Below, piece after piece: positions 38,096 to 47,028 of a stretch of DNA of 64,000 nt. Source of the stretch: Phymorhynchus buccinoides (Eukaryota; Mollusca; Gastropoda; Neogastropoda; Raphitomidae); NCBI GenBank assembly GCA_017654935.2, contig CM065687.1, positions 20,608,450 through 20,672,449 of the forward strand. The letters run 5' to 3'. The notes beneath the pieces were generated by a model. The model did not search any database, was not told the origin of the DNA, and saw nothing but the letters and a program-made list of their open reading frames with translations. The position numbers and the translations under genes are program-made. How positions within the stretch are numbered: position 1 is the first letter of the stretch; each line of letters starts with the position of its first letter.

Positions 38096-39337
38096 AGGCC
38101 TGCAAACTACTGACGGATCTCAGTGTTCTCTCCCCCCCTCTCTCTCTCTCGCTGTCTCTCTCTCTCTCTCAGGCCTGCAAACTACTGACAGCTCTCAGTG
38201 TTCCCTCCCCTCTCTCTCTCACTCTCTCTCTCCCCCTCTCTGTCTCTCTCTCTCTCTTACCCGCAGAGTCTTGGCGGCGTCCAGACACACTATGACGTTG
38301 ACCTGGCAGCTCTCCACCAGTCTCCACAGATCCACCACGGTGTCCTCCAAAGGTAACTGGGTCAGCCCCAGCCCCCTGTTGGCTGTCAGAGTCTAGGGAA
38401 CAAGTATTTTAACAGACATGAGATTTTCAGATAACCAAAAAGGAGGGAAAAAAATAGGCGGGAGCCTGGGGGCCGGCACAGGCCCTTCGTGGGGTCAGGG
38501 GGCAAAGCCCTTGATGGGGCCAGGGGGGAAAGCCCTCTGATGCTGAAGAATGTTTGCATTTGAACCTGTAAACATCAACCTCCGAGACAACAAAACTATT
38601 AAACATTTACTCTCCTCGATCCTAAAACAAATTTTGAAATTATTATTGACTCAGAGCTAGTGATTTTCTGAGACAGAGACACACAGAGAGAAACAAGACA
38701 GACAGAATGAACCGATTGAACACAAAATTTGAAAATATCTATTGAACTTTTCACCGCATTTTCGCTTCAACACAAAATTTAACCCTACCACACCCACACC
38801 CCAGACTGTGTCAACAGATTTAAAGTTATCTCAAAAATGACCCCTGGGGCCATCAAAAAGGCGGAAATCCTCGGAGGAAAAATCTCATCTCTGAACGGGT
38901 ACTCCCACTTCAACAAGAATAGCCTACACACGATGCCAGTCCCATCTGCATGCATGTCAGCCTCGGGTCTCTCTCACTTTGGCTGTCTCTCCCCTGCCCC
39001 CTTCTTCCCCTTCCTCTCAATCTCCATCGTATTTTTCCCCACAAATTTACTTACTGACTTGAAGACGGCGTTGATGTACTGGTTTCTCCCTTTCGCGTAT
39101 TCGGTGATGTAACAAAGGTGAGTGTCGTCTGCAACACAATAGGTTCAGTTTGAATGAATGAAAGTTAGGTTGAACGTCGTCCGCTCGGCCTGCAAATCGG
39201 CACATGTGGGATGAAGCCATCAACCAACCATCATTCAGACAGCTTCAACAGTAATAGGTTTCAATTTTCCAAATTTTAGTTCTGTTTCATGAGTTCCTGC
39301 CAAATCACACACATGACCCCGCCTCCAAAGCATATGG

Positions 39338-39375
<38 letters not shown>

Positions 39376-39486
39376 CACATACACGTTGAACACACTCCAC
39401 ATGTTGTCTTTGAACACATCTAGTATGATGAAATTAACTGAGGAGGAAAAAGAAGAAGAAGAAGAAGCCCCGCCCCTGTGCATTTG

Positions 39487-39517
<31 letters not shown>

Positions 39518-42180
39518 GTCCACACACATGTTGAACACACTCCACATGTTGTCTTTGAACACTTCTAGTATGATGAAATTAACTGAGGAAGAAGAAGAAG
39601 AAGAAGCAGGAGAACAACAAAAGAAAGGACACCATCAGCAGCAGCGGCAATAGCAGAACCATCACCACCCCAACAAAGCTACACGAAGACAAAATATCTG
39701 TTGGCAAACCTGGCAGGTTCTGGGGGTCTCTGTTTTTGTTGATATTCTCCGGCTTCTCAGCTTCTGTGGTGTTGCGTTTAGCCCACAGCTTCATTTCCTG
39801 AAGCACCTGAAAGCATCCAGACAACAGCGTGCAACATGGTGGACATTACGTAGTTGATTGTTTTATTGTCTACATCTGAGCAACGGTTTCAGCTTTGCAG
39901 AAATAAATCATTATGTATGATACAGTTATTGCAAGGACACTTACAAATTGGTCTGTGAACAAAATATACTTATAAAGGCACAAGTAACTCTTAGCTGTTT
40001 TGAATGTGCTGATCTACTTCAAATTTATTATTAGCCTAATTCAATAAGTGACTTCAGGTGAGTCTCGTTTGGAATGTTATTTCATAAATACACTTTCTTT
40101 TCACTCATAAACATAAAGTAGTTCAACCTTAAATTTCTACCATAATTTTCCATTATCTTCATCTTCAGTTTTGGTTTCTTTGTGTTCAAAATACAACCAC
40201 TAAGTAGGGCTTATACAGTGGAACCCCCCTTACAAGACCTTCAAAAATCATCCAAAGTGAGGTCTTATAAGGGAGGGGTCTTATAAGGGAGGTTATTGTA
40301 ATACTTACAAAGAAGGGCAATGTCTCAGAGAAGTAGGTCTTATGTGGGAGGGAGTCTTATAATGGGAAGTTAAGTCTTATAAGGGAGGTTCCATTGTATT
40401 ACCTTGTATTCTTTGCTGATTGCGGTCTGGGACTTCCAGACACTGACGTCGCCGGAGAAGCTGAGGTCCAGCTGATGGAGGGAGACTCTGCTGTTCTGGC
40501 TGGAGTAGGCCTCCAGAACGACCTCGTGAAGGAACTTGTACTGAGCCTGGTTTGTCCGTTCATCAACACAAACGTTTATTGGTTACAATCGGACAGATTT
40601 GTATAGTTGTCATTGAGAGCCGGACTCCCCGTGGGGAGACCGGCGGGGTATTTCGTTAAATAGTTCCCCCACCTTCTGGAAGTTTTGTGCTTGTAACTTC
40701 CATTAATCTGCCACTCTCTTTGATTCTGCCTTTTTACTTTGCTTTCTGTCATCTAATATCTTTCTGACTTATTGGCCCATTCTCCTGCCTTTTCCCTTTG
40801 CTTTCTGTCATCTAATATCTTTCTGACTTACTAACTGGCCCATTCTCCTGCCTTTTCCCTTTGCTTTCTGTCATCTAATATCTTTCTGACTTACTAACTG
40901 GCCCATTCTCCTGCCTTTTTTCCAAAAAATCTTCATAATAATTTTTCTCCTCTGAGCTCCTCCGAAATCGGAATGTGTCGGCTGTACGTAGCGGGGAGAC
41001 CAATGAAAACTGAAAACCGGACACATATGTACCTTACCCATTATGGCCATATGGCCTGGGAACGCAGAAGAAGAAGAGAGCCAGAATACTCTGACACAGT
41101 ACAAACCGTCATCTGGAGCGACAATCTAATTTGGATTCATCTAAAACCGAATCGTACCGGGCACAGTTACAGCGCGAGATAAACAAGGATGCAGCTCAAT
41201 CTCAATTATTATATCTTATTCATAATTTGACAAGAGACAGTGAAAAATAAGGAAAACTAAAAACAGGAGTGAATGTTTAAGAAACGCGTAGCCTAGATTG
41301 GTAAAAGCTAAGCATAATTGTATATCATGTTAAAACTCTTAACATGATATACAATTATGATTAATAAGACTGTTTAGGATGAATGGGAACGAGTGTCAAA
41401 CGTTAGCTTTTGTTGACCTGAAATATTACAAGTTAGACCTAAATGTGGTTTACACTTATTGCACACTCCACATTGGGAAACAAAACCAAACAAACTTATT
41501 CTCCTATCCATATACTAATCCGTTACAGATGAAAAGAGCTTCCAGAAAAAAAAGTAACTAATCAAATAATCGATCGGACCGAAGATGTGTCGCACCATAC
41601 CTCTGTCTGTACCATGATGCACCGCTGTTGACGCAGGTCTCCCACAATGCCTTGGACACCCGCGTCCTCACCACGTGACTTCCGGTTGATGGCAATGTCG
41701 AGGGCTATGTAGGTGCCAGTTCTCCCCACTCCGGCGCTTTATGGAAGAGAAATTTCTGAATAGCTTATGACAAAGGCCCACTTGTAATTCTGATATATAA
41801 TATTGAAGCTCGGGTACATATAACTGCATCCATAAACAGAGCCTGAACGACTTTATTCACTGCATGTTATGACATTGGCCTGGGAGATGCTAAAAAAACC
41901 TGCAGTCCCATTAAGCCAATTCACGAATACTAGCAGACAGACAGACAAACAGACACGGATGGACAAACAACATTCACACACACACACACACACACACATA
42001 CACACGCACGCGCGCACGCACACCTCAAGACCACATGGACGCACACTGGCACACGTACGCATAGTGCACATGGCTGCACCTAGACATCTAAATAGAGATT
42101 TACATGTATGTGTACTCAGAATCACACAGGCACGTGCACACGCAGTCTATGCACACACACACTACACACATATATACACA

Positions 42181-42222
<42 letters not shown>

Positions 42223-43447
42223 CACACATACTCTCTGCACATCTATACTCTCTCACACACAAACAGACAATAGCTCCTTCTTCATCTGGGCTGCCATGGA
42301 GTGGAACCAACTAAGCGAGGCCGCTGTCACCACAGGCTCTGTCAGCGCATTTCATCAGCGCTGACCAGATCACCATCTGAGCCTGCAACTACTGACCACT
42401 AGCCTACTAGGATTTTTTTTTTTTTTGCTTGCTTCTGGAAGTGGGACGTGGGCCCTTCCGGCTGAACTGGGGGGGTTAATGGTCTTAACCCAGGGTAAGC
42501 AGTAGGTCTTTCTCCTTCTAAGTTTTCTATTAGGTTCATGCGCCCTCCAAGTTCCGTCGCGATTTATCGTCAGAAGTGGCGTCTGCGACGTATCCAGACA
42601 GAAACAGAAACAGACAATGCAACACCCAGATCTACCTGCAGTGCACAACGGAAGGCACCCCGGCTGTTGCACGTGCAGTGATGTAACGCCAGAAGTCGAC
42701 CAACGAGCCAGCGGTAGGGACCCCGTGATCCGGCCAGGACAGGTAGTGGTACTGATGCACCGTGCGAGCATCAGAATTCTGAGCAAAAAAACCCACAATA
42801 TCATTGCACATAAAACTGGGGCCAAAACGTTAAGCAACCTTTGACATAACTTATACCGGTACTTGTCACTTTAACTGGTCTTTCTTGGTGTTGTTTTTCC
42901 TCCTACAAATATTTATATGGCTTACGTAAGTTATGATTATGCAGTGCATTCTTCATTGCCCACGTTAACATCTCTGTATGTCTTTCTGTCCCTATCTTTC
43001 TCTCTGTCTGTCTGTCTTTCATTTGCTCTCTCTAAAAAAAAGGGGGAAAACACTGAATGTAACAGCAATTTTATTTATGTTTCTTTGAATGTTAATAATT
43101 ATGTAATAATATGCATGTTATACAAAATGTGTTCGATGATGAAATGTATTTATGTACATTCAATGATTAAAAAAAAAGTTCCTTAAAAAAATAACAACAT
43201 TGTAACACATTTCTCTGAGTGATAAGCACAGAATATTTTTTGGGGGTTGGTAAATCAATACAAATATAGCCTATCTATTTGCCGACACGCACTACTAATT
43301 TCACTTTGTTTACATGCAAATTGCGTCGTGGGTAACGCCCACACCAATGTTAAGGTTTGCTGAACCTATTGGCACCAGTTCAACGCATGATAGAAATCTA
43401 ATGGAACCAGATACACACACGCACGCACGCACACACACATACAGGGA

Positions 43448-43527
<80 letters not shown>

Positions 43528-43632
43528 TAGACAGAGTCAGAGATGCACACAGAGACTTCAGTTCAGAAACTTTATTCTAGAAGGATGAGAATTTAGACTG
43601 AGCCTATTCATGCAATATGTCGAAAGAGAGAC

Positions 43633-43686
<54 letters not shown>

Positions 43687-46600
43687 CTACATTAATAATA
43701 ATATTAACATCAACTTCATGAAATATTAAAAATGAATATAAACGTGATTCTCATAGAGTCATACCCCTTTAGGTTGGATGGAGAAGGTCCTCACTAGGAA
43801 GTCGGCCTTCACATCCACACCATGGCACGTGACCTCCACGTGACCGTACGTCCTCTTCTGACCCATTTCCGGCCAGTACTTGGAACACTTTTTCTGGAGA
43901 GAAAGTACAGTAGTAACTTAGGAACCCAGTAGGCATATGAAATACTGGTGAATAATAATAATAATAATAATAAAAATAATAATAATAATAATAACAACAA
44001 GATGGATTTTGATCAAGCTCGTCCTCCGAAATCGGATTGTGTCGGTTGAATGCAGTGGGGACAGCAGTGAAAACTGAAAACCACCGGACACATACGTACC
44101 TCATCCATTATGGCCATATGGCCTGGGAAAGCAAAAGAAGAAGACGATCAAGTTCGGATTAGTAAGAAAGTGTCACCTAAAGACTTTTTCATGTTAATGG
44201 AAGATGGTGGGTGTAATCTTTCAAACGGAGGGACACTTTAACTGGCAAAATAACACAACTTTAAGATACTAATTTTAGAAGCAATGTCCAACCCGCTTAA
44301 TATAATAATATAGCTAAAAGTGACCCATCGCCACAAAATGAGTCGTGATGTCCCAGAGGTCACGTTTGAGTTATTAACAAATTGTTATTCTGTATTTAAA
44401 AAAAAGCTTTCCAACAAACCAAACCTTTTGTAAATAGGACTATTTGTTGCAAAGTTATGAAGATTTGAAGTCGTATACTCAGGGAATCGGCAAAATGAGA
44501 AAATGCAACCGGAAAGTTTCTAAATGTGTACAAAACAACCAGCTGTTTCTGATATAAACACACTTTTAAAGCAGAAAGGATTGTTTTTACACTTCAATAC
44601 TTCTGTATGAGGTAGATAAAGACCTACTGTTCAATAATAAGTTACAATTTGAGAATTGATGATTTGACCCCCTTCCACCTAAACTTACCCTTAGGGAGTA
44701 AAGTGAGCTAGGGACATGACAACACGACCCATTTTGTGGCGACGGGTTACAAGAAAAATCAATGGCCCCTCTTTATGACCATAGGTGATGATGAGTTTTA
44801 AAGGTGGACCCTAACGGATGGGTTTTTTTTTGCAAGAAACACGTCGAGATCACCAGAAAGACAGCCTTTTCAAGGATCGGAACACTCATTTTGCACTGGT
44901 TTCCTAGAAATTAAACCGTCAAAACGGCGATTCCTCCTTGGCGGAGAGAGTAGCCATTTTGGATGGGGTGGGTGAAGGTCACTCATTGTGGTTGAAGCGT
45001 TTTTTCTTTTTTTTGTAGTGCAGTAAAAACAAAAATTGGAGCTGTTTCCTTTGTTGTGAGCGAAACTCCTTTAGATAATCTGAATAAAATTTAAAAAAGA
45101 AAGAAAAAAGGCTTGTATTGCGAACATTTCGTGCAAACGATTTGGTCTAAAACGCAGGCGGCCATTAGAAAAGAGACGGCACACGCCTTCTCTTTGGGTG
45201 AAAGAATTTGACTTCCAGCACCTCCGCCAAGGCCGAATTGCTGATTTGACGGTTTGATATTATAGGAAACCAGAGCAAAGTGAGTGTTGCAATCTCTGTA
45301 AAGGGTGTTTTCGTGGTGATCTCGACGTGTTTTTCTTGCAAAAACTCATCCGTCAGGGTGGCCCTTTAATGACGAACCGTAGGAGGAGCAAAGGCTCCGA
45401 GTATAATGTCTGCCGCTCGGTGTCATTTTCTAGTTCAACTGTCCTACCTTCCCTTGCTCCTCCAAGTTGGTCAACATGACGATCTGGGAGACGTTATCCT
45501 GCCAGATCATCCACCACAGATCGCCCGCAGTTCTTTCCAAAGGACCTGTCAAAAAGATAGAGAGAAATAAGAGAAAAAAATCAAGCAAGCAAACAAAAGG
45601 ACATTGTGCAATATATTTGAAAAAACCCCATGTTCACTTGTTATTGTTAGCGCTCATAATTATGCTAACGTCTGCCCATGGAAAAAATATCGGGCATTGT
45701 CAGTATCCGTCCATGTTGACAATTTATGGGTTCAGGTCCTGCGTTTAATCCATCATTATTTGCAATGACGACACAGTGACTTGCTAGGGTAGAGAGAAAA
45801 CACACCCAGCGTCCTATTGGCCACTGCAAAGAACTACCTTCTGCAAGAGTGAATGCCCCTTGTTGGGTGGGGGAAGATGGTTGAGTACTGACCAAACAAG
45901 AGAATAACTCTCGCCAATAACCCTATTTGAGGCCACTGAATGGCTGCCTTTTTGCAAGAGTGAATGCCCCTTTTGGATACCGATCAACAAGGGCTTAATT
46001 CTTGCCATCAAGGGCGTTAATAACCCATACATACTGGCAGTGGCCAATAGTATGGGCAGACTAATAACCATCGACTAGGCAAAACAGACAAGAATATAAA
46101 CTTAACAGTTTTGGGGGTATAGACAAACTGTAGACCTATAAGGATAACACTGCTATACAACAAATTCCTGGGTGTACACGACCGTTGGTATCCTCCTTTA
46201 TTACATCAGCTTGTCATTCACACCTTCACGTTGTGCAACTTGCTCACCCTGGGTGAATTTTCTATACCGTACGATTACCCTCTCATACTAAAAACGAAGG
46301 CCTACATTCATTTTATATATTGACTTTATTTGTTTATAACGAATGTCTTAGCGATGATTATAGTGAAGGACGGGTACACTGGTTATTATACTATAGGTTA
46401 TGCGCCCTCCACACTATTGGCATACCTTGTGCAGCGATGTATTCTTTGTCGGATTGAGCCCCCTGAAAAAAATTTAAAAAATAAAAATAAAACCCCACAA
46501 GAAGCCAAGCGTATATTTACACAAGCAAAATCAAACGACTGAAAAGCGGGTATTTTCTCACAAAATGTGTACTACTAAAAATACATAAATAAGATTAATA

Positions 46601-47028
46601 AAATCAACACAAAAAACACCACCACCACGAACAACAAAATGTTTTTAGAATCCAAGAAGCAAAATAGTGCAATCTGGGCATGAAATAAGTACTAATGCCA
46701 TTACTGTTCATACCCCATTGAAACATGTTTTGAACCATTAAGTACCTATCAAATGGTGGTGCTGATGAGTGCTATGTATAGTCCGCGAGGAAATGTAGCT
46801 GTCGCTCGGCGACATGATTTTTTTTTTTTTAGAAAAAAGGGTGGGGTGCATGCCCCCTAAGCCCCCCCCACGTAGGTCCGGCCCTGCTTACCCACCCCAC
46901 CCCACCCCGCATTTTGCCACCCCGAGTGAGCCTTGAAGGCCTTGCCTCTTGTTTTGTTCTACCTGTGATGTACGATGCATTGATGTAGTCGGAGTCTTCG
47001 TCTCCTGGAGGCCTCACCAGAACGAGTT
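34204..47028 (-). CDS. Two-domain receptor-type protein tyrosine phosphatase, 3' part (block 2 copy)
   Basis: Exons in coding order are about 47028-46963 (damaged), 46462-46426, 45545-45448, 43893-43765, 42778-42636, 41736-41601, 40546-40403, 39806-39710, 39128-39055, 38392-38261, 36736-36602, 35654-35518, 34624-34492 and 34275-34204. All introns from the second exon on are GT-AG and the frame is continuous to TAG at 34204-34206. The product is the intracellular part of a membrane phosphatase that removes phosphate from tyrosines. D1 has YWPE, WPDHGVP and [11 protein letters not shown]2 is degenerate. Compared with block 3 this copy has SSQNSR instead of SSQDSR and VANAGSD instead of VANTGSD. 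The first exon has lost its acceptor and gained 2 bases next to its donor. Confidence 0.88.
34385..34491. repeat. (AC)n microsatellite abutting a splice donor (block 2)
   Basis: Counterpart of 21155-21270. The minus-strand GTGTGTG at its edge is the donor of the CX5K exon. Confidence 0.88.
37060..38258. repeat. Intronic VNTR with exon-like segment (block 2)
   Basis: About 15 starts of CAGGCCTGCAAACTACTGA are embedded in (CT)n. The array ends just before the D2 exon at 38261-38392. On the minus strand the long module reads GACAATGTGATGGACC then TTCGTTGGAGATGGGTGGAG then AGCTGTCAG. The exon reads GACACCGTGGTGGATC then TGTGGAGACTGGTGGAG then AGCTGCCAG. About 34 of 42 aligned bases agree with one 3-base insertion. 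The peptides would be [15 protein letters not shown] and [14 protein letters not shown]. Confidence 0.9.
38400..39050. other. Intron of the phosphatase gene with part of a G-rich repeat
   Basis: The stretch 38455-38540 (GCCTGGGGGCCGGCACAGG and GGGGCAAAGCCC words) looks like part of a dispersed repeat but no ends were found. The rest shows nothing recognisable. It is nearly identical to 54642-55298. Confidence 0.5.
39340..39606. repeat. Two tandem units, each (CT)n + 70-bp core + (GAA)n
   Basis: Each unit has a CT run, then CGTCCACA, a GTTGAACACACTCCACATG core, TAGTATGATGAAATTAACTG and a GAA run. Units occupy about 39340-39465 and 39490-39606, inside the intron between the D1 and D2 domains. 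Block 3 has both units at 55588-55850. Confidence 0.85.
40216..40396. mobile_element. 181-bp pogo/Tigger-type MITE beside a splice donor (block 2)
   Basis: The left end reads CAGTGGAACCCCCCTTACAA; the right end on the minus strand reads CAATGGAACCTCCCTTATAA. Both ends are flanked by TA (40214-40215 and 40397-40398). Internal GTCTTATAAGGGAGG words repeat the end sequence. The right TA lies at positions +5/+6 of the donor of the phosphatase exon 40403-40546, so the intron starts GTAA, then the TA, then the MITE. Confidence 0.85.
40622..41082 (+). repeat. Dispersed GAA-tailed repeat (family A) with internal 63-bp tandem units (block 2)
   Basis: It starts CGGACTCCCCGTGGGGAGAC and ends in GAAGAAGAAG. 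Inside, a unit with TTTGCTTTCTGTCATCTAAT and TTTCTGACTTA is repeated three times (40737-40925). The single-unit copy in inverted orientation is at 935-1262. Confidence 0.75.
41313..41359. repeat. Perfect 21-bp inverted repeat with 5-base loop (block 2)
   Basis: Arms CATAATTGTATATCATGTTA(A) and its exact complement enclose AACTC. The hairpin lies in the intron between the two exons that flank the D1 Q-loop. Confidence 0.95.
41950..42210. repeat. (AC)n microsatellites in the HCS|AGVG intron (block 2)
   Basis: Two AC runs at about 41975-42022 and 42183-42218 separated by mixed sequence. Block 3 counterparts are at 58272-58318 and 58458-58521. Confidence 0.88.
42283..42400 (+). pseudogene. Possible LINE C-terminal scrap (block 2)
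   Basis: The frame reads [20 protein letters not shown] then SVSAF, which resembles the WN.LP....S...F ending of several LINE reverse transcriptases. It is about 40 residues and lies in an intron. Block 3 has it at 58558-58690 with a 1-base difference that changes the frame. Confidence 0.4.
43449..43509. repeat. (GA)n microsatellite (block 2)
   Basis: GA run followed by (GACA)n. A second run lies at 43622-43684. Both are in the YWPE-WPD intron. Confidence 0.93.
43935..43996. repeat. (AAT)n microsatellite (block 2)
   Basis: AAT repeats just upstream (minus strand) of the YWPE exon, followed at 44021-44143 by a partial family A repeat ending in AGAAGAAGA. Confidence 0.9.
44320..44750. mobile_element. 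431-bp MITE with long terminal inverted repeats (block 2)
   Basis: The left end reads GTGACCCATCGCCACAAAAT then GAGTCGTGATGTCCC. The right end on the minus strand reads GTAACCCGTCGCCACAAAAT then GGGTCGTG. Over the first 28 positions the ends differ at three. No coding frame and no clear target duplication, so the superfamily is not assigned. Confidence 0.8.
44802..45365. mobile_element. 564-bp TTAA-flanked MITE with very long inverted repeats, Kolobok-like (block 2)
   Basis: TTAA occurs immediately outside both ends (44798-44801 and 45366-45369). The left end reads AGGTGGACCCTAACGGATG; the right end on the minus strand reads AGGGCCACCCTGACGGATG. The similarity continues through GCAAGAAACACGTCGAGATC, CACTCATTTTGC and GGTTTCCTA for about 150 bp, leaving a short centre. 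A TTAA target with purine-rich AG ends fits Kolobok better than piggyBac, whose ends normally begin CCC; this is an inference without a transposase. Confidence 0.8.
45820..46040 (-). repeat. Inverted copy of the CTCTTGCAAAAGG module (block 2)
   Basis: Reverse-complement match to the 3' third of the modules at 13617, 15313 and 27033, with both internal units (around 45840 and 45955). Confidence 0.8.
46963..47028 (-). pseudogene. Damaged first visible phosphatase exon (block 2)
   Basis: It keeps [16 protein letters not shown]. Next to the donor it reads ATCACAGGTAG where block 3 reads ATCAAGGTAG, which breaks the frame into the next exon. From about 47028 the sequence stops matching block 3 closely: the KNRVV codons and the TTTGCAG acceptor are gone. 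This may be a real lesion or an assembly error near the contig end. Confidence 0.7.

Noticed and set aside
40394..40606. Plus-strand 70-residue protein, also 56637-56849
   Set aside because: It is the antisense shadow of the D1 Q-loop exon.
42370..42837. Minus-strand 155-residue protein, also 58657-59139
   Set aside because: It is mostly a reading through the WPD exon in its true frame joined to intron; only 42636-42778 and 58938-59080 are coding.
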